Source of the DNA: Inia geoffrensis
Lineage: Eukaryota > Chordata > Mammalia > Artiodactyla > Iniidae
NCBI GenBank assembly: GCA_036417435.1
Contig: CM070905.1
Coordinates: 21,553,592-21,617,591, forward strand
DNA: 64,000 nt
Direction: 5' to 3'
Part shown: positions 25,323-38,537 of the stretch, in pieces
How the letters are laid out: every line of letters starts with the position of its first letter
Position numbering within the stretch: position 1 is the stretch's first letter
Position numbers and translations under genes: made by a program
Notes under the pieces: generated by a model
Told to the model about the DNA's origin: nothing
Seen by the model: the letters and a program-made list of their open reading frames with translations, nothing else
Databases searched by the model: none

Positions 25323-25439
25323 TGGGACTTCTCTGGCAGTCCAGTGATTAAGACTCCAAGCATGCTTCCACTGCAGGGGCATGGGTTTGATCCCTGGTCA
25401 GGGAACTAAGATCCCACATGCTGCGAAAAGCGGCCAAAA
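25323..25439 (+). mobile_element. CHR-type SINE, short 'tccagtga' form
   Basis: 'tgggacttctctggcagtcc' to 'gcggcc' plus A tail. The duplication aaaaattattgggtcaa lies at 25306-25322 and 25440-25456. Confidence 0.93.
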
Positions 25440-25529
25440 AAAAATTATTGGGTCAAAGAAGAAATACAAAGCAAACTGCAAAATTTCTACAAAATAATGC
25501 TAACAGCAATGTAACATATACTGTCGTAT

Positions 25530-25740
25530 AGCAGCAGTTTCCAAGAGAACTTTCTGTGATGATGGAAATATTCTGTATCTACATTGTCCAATACAATAGC
25601 CACTAGACATGTGGCTATGGAGTACTTAAAATGTGGCTAATGTGACTAAGGAACTGAATTTTAAAATTTAATTTAAAATCCATTTTAAGTTGCTACACAT
25701 ATCTAGTAATTATCATACGGAACAGTGTAGCTCTCTACAG
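25530..25740 (+). mobile_element. hAT-like non-autonomous DNA transposon remnant
   Basis: 'gagaactttctgtgatgatg', 'agccactagacatgtggcta', 'actaaggaactgaatttta' and a closing 'cggaacagtgtagctct' form a known palindromic mammalian MER-type element. It is the opposite orientation of 9110-9310. Confidence 0.55.
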
Positions 25741-26159
25741 TACACCAAAAATTCATAAAATTTATTAACTCTGTCAATATAAACTAAAAATTAAATATTT
25801 GAAAAAATTAAACTGAAAAAAACAGGGAGTAAAATCCAAGTATCAAAAAAAATAAAAATAAAAAAACCCTGCTAGGCAGAGACTATTTTAAGAATCACAC
25901 AGCTATTCTGCAAAAGTCTATGGAGATAAATTTGAAAACTCAGATGAAATGTATAACTTTCTGTGGAAAAAAAATGTACCAACTGACCCTAGTAGACACA
26001 GAATTGTGAAATAGAGAAATTTCCCTAGAAGAAAAAAAGTTATCAGAACCCAACCATCAAAAAACACTAGGTAGGTACAAATAGTCCCAGCAAGGAAATC
26101 TTACGAAAACATTTAATGATGAATGTACTCGCCAGTATGATTTGAAAAAGGAAAGCAAA

Positions 26160-29100
26160 GGGACTTCCAGATTCAGCTCCAAAATGTTAAGAGCTTAGAA
26201 GCTGTCTCTCACTCTCATCTCGACAACAAGATGAAAGCTGAACAAAGTGAAAAATCAACAAGTTTCCTTATATCCCTCAAAGAGCTGAGGTTACTGGAGA
26301 AACAATCATCCTATAATCTGGTGAGATGGGCAATAGACAGAGAATCAAAGCTGAGGTCACCTTACCTGAGGCAGAAACCACTAGAGCCAATAATCGGTAG
26401 GAAAAATTACAAGGTCATTTTGACAAATTTCTGGAGACTGAAAGTGGACTAACTTGAGAGTTAGATACTCCTGGGGGCATAGTTTTAGGGATCCCCCATA
26501 TTTCTGTGAGTTTTACTTCCAGTAAAAGAAGATGAAAGGAAAAAACCCTGCCTGAAACAGGGTGGGGGAAAAGCAACCATTTTTCAGTATCCACAGAGCA
26601 TTCTTCATAATGAAAGCCAGCCTTCTAAAGGCAACTTCTTTACCAGAGCCTTATCCTACGTGGGAAGCAATAAGCCAACCCCAGCCCCCTCTAGCCTTCC
26701 TTTCTCACATTAGAGGAGAAAAAGAAGGGCTAAAAAACACTCTGCAAAGTAAGAGTACAGGGACTCAGACCCAGTAAAAACAGATTTAATCATAAGATTA
26801 AAGAATGCTTCCCCTCCTTCACATCTAGCCACCACAACTGGGGTAATGTATTATTACAGTAGACTACAACTGAGAGCTTCAAGACACAAACTATTTAAGA
26901 ACTTCTTAAGGACCAGCCACCCAGCCCAAAAAAAGGAGAGAGAAAAAAAACATGGACACTAAAGGAAATGAAGCCTCTGGCACCTTGGGCTACATCAAAC
27001 ACTAAACAGCCCAACTTCTAACCTGATGAACATAAAACTTCAAACTAAAAAGCCTAATTGATTACCTCTCTTCCTATGACCTAATACATCCTAGCTGGTT
27101 TCCAATAAAAAACTTCAGCATGCTGAAAAACAAGAAAAAACACAGTCTGAAGAGATAAAGCAGGCATCAAAAGCAGACTCAAATACAAAACAGATTTTGG
27201 AATTATCAGATAGGGAACTTAAAATAACTATGATTAACATCTTAAGGACACTAATGAAAGATAGATGGGTGATGTACCAGGGCAAGAATCAGGGAGCTTG
27301 AAGTTAAGTTAGCAGCCAGTTCCCAAACTGAAAGAGAAAAAAAAGTTTAAGGAAAAGAATATCAAACAACTGTGAGAAAATTACAAAAGCTATTACATAT
27401 GCATAATTGTAATAACAGAAGGAGAAGAGAGTAAGGAGCAGAAGAAATATTTGAAGTAATAATGACTGGAAATTTTCAAAAATTAATGACAAACACCAAA
27501 CCACAAGTCCAGGAAGCTCAGACAAAACCAAACAGGATATTTGCCAAAAAATCTACACAGAGGTATTATCATATTCAAACTCCAGAAAACCAAATAAAAA
27601 AATATTTGAGCAAAGCCAGTGGGAAAAACTCCTTACCTACAGAAGAAGAAGGATAAGAATTATGTCAGGGTTCTCACGAGAAGCCATACAGTCAAGAAAG
27701 AGTAGAACAAAATACTTAGAGGTGTTGAAAGAAGAAAAACTACCAACCTAAAATTCTGTATCCAATGAAACTATTTTTCAAATGTGAAGGAAAAATAAAA
27801 TACCTCCTAAAACAAAAACTGAGAAAATCTGCCACCAGTAGATCTGCCTTGCATTAATGTTAAAATAATTTCTTTGAAGGAAAATGACACAGGTCAGAAA
27901 CTTCGATCAACACAAAAAGGAACAGAAAAGGACTATATATATGAAGCCAACGTAAAAACCTGTATTTTCTTATTCCTAACTGAGCTAAGAGATACCTGTT
28001 CAAAGAAATAAAAGCAGTAATGTATTGGGTGATTATAGCATATGGAAAAGCGAAATGAATGAGAGCAATGTTATAAGGGAGGGAGGAATTAGAAATACTT
28101 TGGTATAAGGTACTTGAACCACCCATCAACCAGTATACTGTCATTTAAAGCTGGATTAAATTAGTTGTAAATGTAGTATTGCAAACTCTGGGACAACCAC
28201 TAAAAACATGTTGAAAAGAAGTAAAGCTGACATGCTAGAAGGAGAAAAAATAAAAGGATACTGAATGTTCATTTCAAATCAGAGAAGGCAGAGAAAAAGG
28301 AGAAAATAAGAAAACTAAAGAAAAAGTGCAAAGAATGGAAAACACAAACATGGTAGATGTCAATAATCAATTTAAATGTGAATCATCTTAATAACCCAAT
28401 TGAAAGACTGAGACTGTCAGAGTGGATTAAAAAAACAAGGCCTGAATGTGTTGTCTACAAGAAACCCACCATAAATATAAAGATATAGATAGACGAAAAG
28501 AAAAGAAATAGAGAAAGATATACCATGCTTTCAAAAGAAAACTGAAGAAGCTATATTAACATCAAGTAAAAAATTTAAGAACAATGAGAATCATCAGGGA
28601 TAAGGAAGGGCATTACATAATGAAAAAGTGTCAATTCTCCCAGACATAACAATCTTTAATGTGTCTGTATCCCCAAAAAAAGACTGTCAAAGTACTTGAG
28701 GAAAAAACTGACAGAAATACAGGAAGAAAAAGACAAATCCACTATTATAACTGAAGACATCAACAACTCTCTATTAGTAATTGACAGATCCAGGAGGCAG
28801 AAACTCAACAAGAATACATTTCAGTTGAACAGCTCCATCAATCAACTGCATCTAATTAACATTTATAGACTATTTTACCCAACACAGCAGAATACACATT
28901 CTCCTCAAGCTCACATTGGAACATTCACCAAGACAGACCATAAAATACATGTTAATAAATGTAAGAGAAGAGAAAATTATACAAAGTACGCCCTCAAGCC
29001 ACAATGGAATTAAACCTAATTGAACTTGATGAGTAAAATTAAACTTAGTAACAGAAAGATAGGTGGACAATCCCAAAACATTTGGAGTAAACAACACTAT

Positions 29101-29935
29101 TCTAAATAATACGTGGGTCAAGTCATAATATAAATTTTAAATTATAGTGAACTAAATGATAATGAAAACAAAAAACCAAAATTTGTGTGATGCAGCCAAA
29201 CCAAAGCACTGAATATAGCACTGAATGCACATATTAGAAGAGAAGATAGATCTAAAATCAATCACCTAAGCTTCCACTTTAGGAAACTAGAGAAAGAAGA
29301 ACAATTAAGTATAAAGCAAACAGAGAAGATAAATAATAAAAAAGCAAAAATTAATCAAACTGAAAACAGGAAATGAAAAGAGAAAAATCAATAAAACCAA
29401 AAGCTGGCTTATTTGAAAAAACAGTACAAGTGACAAACTTCTAGCTATGCAATCCAGAAAAAAAACAGGGAGACACAAATTACTAACATCATATATGAAA
29501 GAGGAGTCATGACTACTGATCACCTGGATACTAAAAGCTTAGTAAAATAAATATCATACACCATTCTATTTCTACAACTTTGTAAGAGATGAAATGCACC
29601 AATTCCTTGCAAGACACAAACTACCAACACTCAAGGAGAAATAGATCTTCTGAATAGGCTGACAGCTACTAATGAAATTAAATCAATAATTAATAATCCT
29701 CCAAAAAAAAGCATCAGGTCCAGATGGTTTCACTGCTGAATTCCAGCAAACATTTAAAGAAAACCACTTTCAATACCACTTCTCTGCGACTTCTTCCAGA
29801 AACTAAAAGCAAAGTGAAAACTTCCTAACTCTGTATGAGGCCAGCATTACACAAATATCAAAAACAGATGATGACATTACAAGAAAGAAAAACTCCAGCC
29901 CATCTTATGAATATACATGCAAAAATTCCCAACCA
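26160..29935 (+). mobile_element. Old LINE-1, left part (5' end, ORF1, start of ORF2)
   Basis: It starts near 'gacttccagattcagctcca', an L1 5' UTR-like segment. ORF1-like sequence follows at 27180-27900 ('ttgaaagaagaaaaactacc'), then the ORF2 endonuclease region at 28400-29100 ('tgttgtctacaagaaaccca', 'catcaatcaactgcatctaa'). It breaks at 29935 where the younger L1 enters and resumes at 35541. Frames are broken throughout. The 5' boundary is approximate. Confidence 0.7.
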
Positions 29936-30163
29936 ATAGGGAGGGAACACAGCCCCACCCATCAGCAGACAAGGGGATTAAAGTTTTACTGAGCTCTGCC
30001 CACCAGAGCAACACTCAGCTCTACCCACCACCAGTCCCTCCCATCGGGAAGCTTGCACAAGCCTCTTAGATACCCTCATCTACCAGAAGACAGACAGCAG
30101 AAGCAAGAGCTACAATCCTGCAGCCTGTGGAATGAAAACCACATTCACAGAAAGACAGACAAA

Positions 30164-31056
30164 ATGAAAAGGCAGAGGACTATGTACCAGATGAAGGAAC
30201 AAGATAAAACCCCAGAAAAACAACTAAATGAAGTGGAGATAGGAAACCGTCCAGAAAAAGAGTTCAGAATGATGATACTGAAAATGATCCAGGACCTCGG
30301 AAAAAGAATGCAGGCAAAGACTGAGAAGATGCAAGAAATATTTAACAAAGACCTAGAAGAAAGAAAAAACAAATAAAGATGAACAATACAATTGAAATGA
30401 AAAATACACTAGAAGGAATCAATAGCAGAATAACTGAAGCAGAAGAACAGATAAGTGACCTGGAACAGAATGGTGGACTTCACTGCTGTGGAACAGAATA
30501 AAGAAAAAAGAATGAATAGAAATGAAGACAGCCTAAGAGAACTCTGTGACAACATTAAATGCACCAACATTAGCATTACAGGCGTTCCAGAAGGAGAAAA
30601 GAGAGAGAAAGGACCCGAGATAATATCTGAAGAGATTATAGTCGAAAACTTCCCTAACATGGGAAAGGAAATAGCCACCCAAGTCCAGGAAGCACAGAGT
30701 CCCAGGCAGGATGAACCCAAGGAGAAACACGCTGAGACACACAGTAATCAAACTGACAAAAATTAAAGACAAAGAAAAATTATTAAAAGCAACTAGGGAA
30801 AAACAACAAATAACATACAAGGGAACTCCCATAAGGTTAATAGCTGATTTCTCACGAGAAACTCTACAAGCCAGAAGGAGTGGCATGATACATTTAAAGT
30901 GATCAAAGGGAAAAAGCTACAACCAAGATGACTGCATCCGGCAATGATTCATTCAGATTTGATGGAGAAATCAAAAGCTTTACAGACAAGCAAAAGCTAC
31001 GAGAATTCAGCAACACCAAACCAACTCTACAACAAATGCTTAAGGACCTTCTCTAA
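30164..31056 (+). pseudogene. LINE-1 ORF1 remnant (L1 ORF1p)
   Basis: ORF1p is the RNA-binding trimeric chaperone of L1. From ATG at 30164 the frame begins MKRQRTMYQMKEQ and stays open to a stop at 30374. It continues as coiled-coil-like charged sequence in shifted frames (30455-30766, then 30711-30902) to the terminal stop at 31054-31056. At least two frameshifts and one premature stop disable it. Confidence 0.85.
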
Positions 31057-32502
31057 GTGGGCAACACAAGAGAAGAAAAAGAACCTACAAAAACAAACCC
31101 AAAACAATTAAGAAAATGGTAATAGGAACGTACATATTGATAATTACCTTAAATGCGAAAGGATTAAACGCTCCAGCCAAAAGACACAGGCTCACTGAGT
31201 GGACACAAAAACAAGACCCATATATATGCTGTCTACAAGAGACCCACTTCAGACAAAGGGACACATACAGACTGAAAGTGAGGGGATGGAAAAAGATATT
31301 CCATGCAAATGGAAATCAAAAGAAAGCTGGAGTAGCAGTACTCATATCAGATTAAATAGACTTTAAAATAAAGAATGTTACAAGAGACAAGAAAGGACAC
31401 TACATAACGATCAAGGGAGCAATCCAAGAAGAAGATATAGCAATTATAAATATATATGCACCCAACATAAGAGCACCTCAATACATACAGCAAATGCTAA
31501 CAGCTATAAAAGAGGAAATCAATAGTAACACAATAATAGTGGGGGACTTTAACACCTCACTTACACCAATGGAAAGATCATCCGGACAGAAAATTAATAA
31601 GGAAACACGAAATTTAAATGACAGCATAGACCAAATAGATTTAATTGAAATTTATAGGACAGTCCATCCAAAAACAGCAGATTACACTTTCTTCTCAAGG
31701 GCACATGGAACATTCTCCAGGACAGATCACACCTTGGGTCACAAATCAAGCCTCAGTAAATTAAAGAAAATTGAAATCATATCAAGGATCTTTTCTGACC
31801 ACAACACTCTCAGATTAGAAATAAATCACACAGGAAAAAAACGTAAAGAACCCAAACACATGGAGCCTAAACAATACATTACTAAATAATCAGGAGATCA
31901 CAGAGAAATCAAAGAGGAAATAAAAAAAAATACCTAGAGACAATAACAATGAAAACACGATCCAAAACCTATGGGATGCAGCAAAAGCAGTTCTAAGAGG
32001 GAAGTTTATAGCAATACAATCCTACCTCAACAAATAAGAAAAATCTCACACAATTTAACCTTACACCTAAAGGAACTAGAGAAAAAAGAGCAAACAAAAC
32101 TCAAAGTTAGTAGAAGGAAAGAAATCATAAAGATCAAAGCAGAAATAAATGAAATAGAAACAAAGAAAACAACAGCAAAGACCAATAAAACTAAAAGCTG
32201 GTTCTTTGAGAAGAAGATAAACAAAACTGATAAACCTTTAACCAGACTCATGAAGAAAAAGGAGAGGACTCATATCAATAAAATTAGAAATGAAAAAGAA
32301 GTAACAACGGACACTGCAGAGATACAAAGCATCATAAGAGACCACTACAAGCAACTCTATGCCAATAAAATGGACAACCTGGAAGAAATGGACAAATTCT
32401 TAGAAAAGTATAACCTTCCAAGACTGAACCAGGAAGAAACAGAAAATATGAACAGACCAATCACAAGTAATGAAATTGAAACTGTGATTAAAAATGTTCC
32501 AA

Positions 32503-32702
32503 CAGGGCTTCCCTGGTGGCGCAGTGGTTGAGAGTCCGCCTGCCAATGCAGGGGACACGGGTTCGTGGCCTGGTCCGGGAAGATCCCACATGCCACAGAG
32601 CGGCTGGGTCTGTGAGCTATGGCCGTTGAGCCTGCGCGTCTGGAGCCTGTGTTCCACAACGGGAGAGGTCACAACAGTGAGAGGCCAGCGTACTGCAAAA
32701 AA
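32503..32702 (+). mobile_element. CHR-2-like SINE in L1 ORF2
   Basis: Complete body and A tail. The duplication aaaaatgttccaa lies at 32490-32502 and 32703-32715. It interrupts the reverse-transcriptase region of the younger L1. Confidence 0.95.
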
Positions 32703-34403
32703 AAAAATGTTCCAAAAAACCAAAGTCCAGGGCCACATGGCTTCACAGCTGAATTCTATCAAACATTGAGAGAAAAGCTAACACCTATCCTTCTCAAACT
32801 CTTTCAAAAAATTGCAGAGTAAGGAACACTCCCAAATTCATTCTACGAGGCCACCATCATCCTGATACCAAAACCAAAAATGCTACAAAAACAGAAAATT
32901 ACAGACCAATATCACTGATGAATATAGTTGCAAAAATCCTCAATAAAATACTAGCAATCAAAATCCAACAACACATTAAAAGGATCATATACCATGATCA
33001 AGTGGGATTTATCCCAGGGATGCAAGCATTCTTCAATATATGCAAATCAGTCAATGTGATACACCATATTAACAAAATGAAGAATAAAAACCATCTCAAT
33101 AGATGCAGAAAAAGCTTTTGAAAAATTCAACACCCATTTATGATAAAAACTCTCCAGAAAGTGGGCACAGAGGGAACCTACCTCAACATAATAAAGGCCA
33201 TATATGACAAACCCATATACAGCAAACATCATTCTCAATGGTGAAAAACTGAAAGCATTTCCTCTAAGATCAGGAACAAGACAAGGATGTCCACTCTCAC
33301 CACTATTATTCAACATAGTTTTGGTAGTCCTAGCCACAGCAATCAGAGAAGAAAAAGAAATAAAAGGACTACAAATTGAAAAGGTGTAGTAAAACTGTCA
33401 CTGTTTGCAGATGACAAGATACTATACATACATAATCCTAAAAATGCCACCAGAAAACTACTAGAGCTAATCAATGAATTTGGTAAAGTTGCAGGATACA
33501 AAATTAATGCACAGAAATCTCTTGCATTCCTATACACTAACCATGAAAGAAAGAGAAATTAAGGAAACAATCCCATTCACCATTGCAACAAAAAGAATAA
33601 AATACCTGGAAATAAACCTACCTAAGGAGGTCAAAGATCTGCACTCAGAAAACTATAAGACCTGATGAAAGAAATCAGAGATGACACAAACAGATGGAGA
33701 GATACACCATGTTCTTGGATTGAAGAATCAATATTGTGAAAATGACTATTCTACCCAAAGCAATCTACAGATTCAATGCAATCCCTGTTAAATTACCAAT
33801 GGCATTTTTTTTACAGAACTAGAACAAAAAGTCTTAAAATGTGTATGGAGACACAAAAGGCCCTGAATAGCCGAAGTGGTCTTGGGGAATAAAAGGGAGC
33901 TGGAGGAATCAGGCTCCCTAACTTCAGACTATACTACAAAGCTGCAGTAATCAGGACAATATGGTAGTGTCACAAAAACAGAAATATAGATCAATGGAAC
34001 AGGAGAGAAAGCCCAGAGATAAACCCACGCAACTATGGTCAACTAATCTATGACAAAGGAAACGAGGATATACAATGGAGAAAAGACAGCCACTTCAATA
34101 AATGGTGCTAGGAAAACTGGACAGCTATATGTAAAAGAATAAAATTAGAACACTCCCTAACACCATACACAAAAATAAACTCAAAATGGATTCGAGACCT
34201 AAATGTAAGACTGAACACTATAAAACTCTCAGAGAAAAGCATAGGAAGAACACTCTTTGACATAAATCACAGCAAGGTCTTTTTTGACCCACCTCCTAGA
34301 GTAATGGAAATAAAGACAAAAATAAACAAATGGGACCTAATGAAACTTAAAAGCTTTTGCACAACAAAGGAAACTATAAACAATATGAAAAAACAACCCT
34401 CAG

Positions 34404-34611
34404 GGGCTTCCCTGGTGGTACAGTGGTTGGGAGTCCGCCTGCTGATGCAAGGGACAGGGGTTCGTGCCCCGGTCTGGGAGGATCCTGAGTGCCGCAGAGT
34501 GGCTGGGCCCGTGAGCCATGGCCGCTGGGCCTGTGCGTCCAGAGCCTGTGCTCTGCAACGGGAGAGGCCACAGCGGTGAGAGGCCCGCGTACCACACACA
34601 CACACACACAC
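34404..34611 (+). mobile_element. CHR-2-like SINE in L1 ORF2, (CA)n tail
   Basis: Body from 'gggcttccctggtggtacag', with a tail of about 12 CA units before the A run. The duplication is aaaaaacaaccctcag at 34388-34403, near-matched by aaaacccctcag ending at 34626. Confidence 0.93.
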
Positions 34612-36036
34612 AAAAAAAACCCCTCAGAATCGGAGAAAATATTTGCAAACAAATCAAACAACAAAGGATTAATCTCCAAAATATATAAACAGCTCATGTA
34701 GCTCAACATTAAAAAGACAAACAACCCAATCCAAAAATGGGCAGAAGACCTAAACAGACATTTCTCCAAAGAACAGATAGAGATGGCCAAGAGGCACATG
34801 AAAAGCTGCTCAACATCACTAATTATTAGAGAAATGCAAATCAAAACTACCATGAGGTATCACCTCACACTGGTTAGAATGGGCATCATCAGAAAATCTA
34901 CAAACAACAAATGCTGGAGAGAGTGTGGAGAAAAGGGAACCCTTTTGCACTGTTGGTGGGAATGTAAATTGATACAGCCACTATGGAGAACAGTATGGAG
35001 GTTCCTTAAAAACCTAAAAATAGAATTACCATATGACCCAGCAACCCCCTACCAGAGAAAACCATAATTCAAAAAGACACATGCACCCCAATGTTCACAC
35101 TGCAGCACTATTTACAACAGCCAGGTCATGGAAGCAACCTAAGTGTCCCTCGACAGATGAATGGATAAAGAAGATGTGGTACATATAAACAATGGAATAT
35201 TACTCAGCCATTAAAAAAGAACGAAATTGGGTCATTTGCAGAGACATGGATGGACATAGAGACTATCATACAGAGTGAAGTAAGTCAGAAAGAGAAAAAC
35301 AAATATTGTATATTAACGCATATATACGGAATCTACAAAAATGGTACAGATGAACCAGTTTGCAGGGCAGAAATAGAGACACAGATGTAGAGAACAAACA
35401 TATGGATGCCAAGGGAGGAAAGTAGCGGGGGGCGGGGCGCGATTGGTGTTGGGAGATTGGGATTGACATATATACGCTAATATGTAAAAAACAGATAACT
35501 AGTAAGAAGCTGCTGTATAAGAAATAAATAAAATTTTAAAAAATCAATGAAATCCATCACATCAACAAGCAAAGGAAGAAAAGTCATGTACCAACAGATG
35601 GAGAAAAAGCATTTCACAAAATCAAACACTGATTCAAAATTAAAAATCTCTGCAAACTAGAAGTAGAAAGGACCTTCCTCAAATTGATAAAGAACACCTA
35701 AAAACACCTATGGCTAACATAATGGTGAGAAATTATATGCTTTCTCCTTAACATCAGGAACAAAGCACTCCTATTCAACATTATACTGGAAGTTCTAGCT
35801 AATGTAATTAAACTAAAAAAGGAAATAAAAGGTATACAGATTGAAAAGAAAGAAAACTGGCATTGTTCACAGATGACATGATTGTCTATACAGAAAATCC
35901 CAAAGAATCAACAAAAAACCTCCTGAAACTAATATGCAATTATAGCAAGGTTGCAGGACAGGAGGTTAATATACAAAAGTTAACTGATTCCCTATATCCC
36001 AGCAATAAGCAATTGGAATTTAAAAGTAAAAACACA

Positions 36037-36289
36037 GGACTTCCCTGGTGGCGCAGTGGTTAAGAATCCACCTGCCAATGCATCAGACACGGGTTCGAGC
36101 CCTGGCTCGGGAAGATCCCACATGCTGTGGAGCAACTAAGCCCATGTGCTACAACTACTGAGCCTGAGTGCTGCAACTACTGAAGCTGGTGAGCCTAGAG
36201 CCCATGCTCCACAACAAGAGAAGCCACCACAGTGAGAAGCCCGCACACTGCAACAAAGACCCAACGCAGCCAAAAATAAATTTTTTAAA
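36037..36289 (+). mobile_element. CHR-type SINE, long form
   Basis: 'ggacttccctggtggcgcag' with 'caactactga' units. The duplication aaaagtaaaaacaca lies at 36022-36036 and 36290-36304, within old L1 ORF2. Confidence 0.94.
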
Positions 36290-37327
36290 AAAAGTAAAAA
36301 CACAATACCATTTATATTAGCACTAAAAATAATAAAATACTTAATAAGCCTAACAAAATATGTATAAAATTTACATAAGGAAAACTATAACTACTAATGA
36401 AAGAAATCAAAGAAAAACTAAATAAATAATGGAAAGATAGTCCATGTTCATGGATATAGGGCTCAATATTGTTAAGACACTAGTTTTTCCAAGTTGATCT
36501 ATACATTCAATCCAATCCCAAACAAATCCCAGCAAGCTATTTTGTGGATATCAACAAACTGATTCTAAAGTTTATATGGAAAGACAAAAGACCCAGAATA
36601 GCCAACACAATACTAAAGAAGCACAAAGTTGAGGAATGACATTACCTGCCTTCAGGACTTACTTAGAGCTAAAGTAACCAAGACAGTGTGGTAATGGTGA
36701 AAGAACATAGATCAATGGCAAAGAATACAGAGTTCAGAAATAAACCCAAACAAATAATCAACTATCTTTGACAAAAGAGCAAAGGCAATTCAATGGAAAA
36801 AAGAGAATCCTTTCAACAAAAAGCGCTGTAACAAATGGGCATCCACATAGTAAAAAAAAAAAAAAAAATGAAGACCATACACCATTCACAAAAATTAACT
36901 CAAAATGAATCTTAGAGCTAAATGTAAAACACAAAACTATAAAACTCCTAGAAGATAATACAGGAGACAATTAGGTGACTTGGGTTTGACAATGACCTTA
37001 AACACCAAAAGCACAATCCATGAAAAAAAAAAATTGGTAAGTCAGACTTTATTAAAGTTAAAAACTTCTGCTCTGCAAAAGACACTGTTAAGAGAAATAA
37101 ACAACAGACCACAGATGGGGAGAAAATATTTGCAAAACCCGCATATGGTAAAGGTCTGTATCCAAAGCCTACAAAGAACTCTTAAAACTCAGCAATAAGA
37201 AAACAACCGAATTTAAAAACAAACAAAAGATGTGAGCAGACATCTGTATATAGGTGGAAAATAAACATATGAAAAGATGCTCAACATCACATGCCATTAG
37301 AGAATTACAAATTAAAACAGTAATGAG

Positions 37328-37478
37328 GGACCCTGGCAGTCCAGTGATTAAGACTGCAATCCCAATGCAGGGGGCACAGATGCGATCCCTGGTCAGGCAA
37401 CTACAACCCACATGCTGCAACTAAAGGAGCCCTCAAGATCTGCATGTCACATGGTGCACCCCCCAAAAAACCCCCCAA
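37328..37478 (+). mobile_element. CHR-type SINE, short 'tccagtga' form
   Basis: It lacks the usual 'cttc' at its head ('ggaccctggcagtccagtga'). It ends in a C/A-rich tail (ccccccaaaaaacccccc). The duplication aaaacagtaatgag / aaaacagtagtgag lies at 37314-37327 and 37479-37492. Confidence 0.9.
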
Positions 37479-37543
37479 AAAACAGTAGTGAGATTATCAC
37501 TACACACCTACTGGAATGCTAAAATCAAAAAAAACTGACAGTA

Positions 37544-38114
37544 CTCGCCCATATGTGCAATCTAGAAAAATGATACAGATGAACTTATTTGCAAAGCCGA
37601 AACAGACACAAAGACGTAGAGAACGGATGGATGTATGGATACCAGGGAGGGAAGGGAGGGTGTGGGATGAATTGGGAGATTGGGATTGACACATATACAC
37701 TACTATGTATAAAACAGATAACTAATGAGAAACTGCTGTATAGCACAGGGAACTCTACTCAATGCTCTATGGTGACCTAACAGGAAGGAAATCCAAGAAG
37801 GAAGGGATAGGGCTTCCCTGGTGGCACAGTGGTTGGGAGTCCGCCTGCCGATGCAGGGTACATGGGTTCGTGCCCCCGGTTCGGGAGGATCCCACATGCT
37901 GCGGAGCAGCTGAGCCCGTGAGCCGTGGCCGCTGAGCCTGTGCGTCCAGAGCCTGTGCTCCACAGCGGGAGAGGCCGCAGGGGTGAGAGGCCCGCGTACC
38001 ACAAAAAAAAAAAGAAAGAAGGGATATATGTATACATATAGCTGATTCACTTTGCTGTACAGCAGAAACTAACACAACATTGTAAAACAACTATACTCCA
38101 ATAAAAATTTTTTT
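37544..38114 (+). mobile_element. 5'-truncated younger LINE-1 3' end
   Basis: The last few hundred bases of a younger L1: 'aatgatacagatgaacttat', 'gggagattgggattgacaca', 'cagcagaaactaacacaaca', poly(A) signal aataaa. The target duplication aaaaactgacagta / aaaaacctgacagta flanks it (37530-37543, 38115-38129), inside the 3' part of the old L1. It hosts a SINE at 37810-38011. Confidence 0.9.
37810..38011 (+). mobile_element. CHR-2-like SINE
   Basis: The duplication aagaaggaagggata / aagaaagaagggata lies at 37795-37809 and 38012-38026. This is the innermost layer of a SINE-in-L1-in-L1 nest. Confidence 0.94.
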
Positions 38115-38425
38115 AAAAACCTGACAGTATCAAATAGAATTGAGGATTCAATTCCCACAGCTGGTGGGAATGCCAAATGGTAGAGTGATCGTATCTTACC
38201 ATAAGATCCAGCAATCAGACTCCTAGGTATTTACTCAAATGAGCTGAAAACTTACATCCAAACCAAAACCTTCACATGAATGTTTATAGCAGCTTTTACT
38301 CATAACTGCCCCAAACTGAAAGCAATCAGTATGTCCTTCAATAGGTGAAAGGATAAACTGTGGTATATCCATAAAATGGAATATTATTCATAAATAAAAA
38401 GAAATGAGCTATCAAACCATGAAAA

Positions 38426-38537
38426 GACATGAAGGAATCATAAATGAATGTTGCTAAACTAAAAAATGATATGAACATCTGGACATGAAGGAATCATAAA
38501 TGAATGCTGCTAATTTAAAAAATTATATGAACATCTG
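38426..38537. repeat. 56-bp tandem duplication
   Basis: Copies 38426-38481 and 38482-38537 both begin gacatgaaggaatcataaat and end gaacatctg. They differ at a handful of positions. It arose inside the old L1 3' UTR. Confidence 0.9.

Larger units (their letters stand above)
24780..26150 (+). mobile_element. Old L1/HAL1 remnant
   Basis: Decayed L1-type sequence with 'acacataaatggccttaaca' near 24956 and 'attattgggtcaaagaagaa' at about 25444. It is interrupted by a SINE (25323-25439) and a hAT-like element (25530-25740). Confidence 0.45.
31116..35390 (+). pseudogene. LINE-1 ORF2 remnant (endonuclease/reverse transcriptase)
   Basis: ORF2p makes the target nick and reverse-transcribes L1 RNA. 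The frame opens MVIGTYILIITLNAKGLN at 31116. Endonuclease landmarks are visible: QETHF, VGDFNTS and SDHN. The reverse-transcriptase FADD box is at 33404-33415 and the cysteine-rich end ([18 protein letters not shown]) lies near 34907-34965. The reading frame ends in ETQM-stop at 35390. Without the SINEs at 32503-32702 and 34404-34611 plus their duplications, the length is near 1,280 codons, normal for L1. Several frameshifts and stops make it non-functional. Confidence 0.88.
29936..35540 (+). mobile_element. Younger, nearly full-length LINE-1
   Basis: The order is complete: the end of the 5' UTR, ORF1 (30164-31056), ORF2 (31116-35390), a short 3' UTR with a G-rich tract (35424-35438) and an A-rich end. 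It lacks most of the 5' UTR, so it is slightly 5'-truncated. It sits inside the old L1 (26160-38750). Two CHR-2-like SINEs later entered its ORF2. No clear target duplication was found, and about 100 bp of the host L1 seems missing at the junction. It is antisense to MKLN1. Confidence 0.9.
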
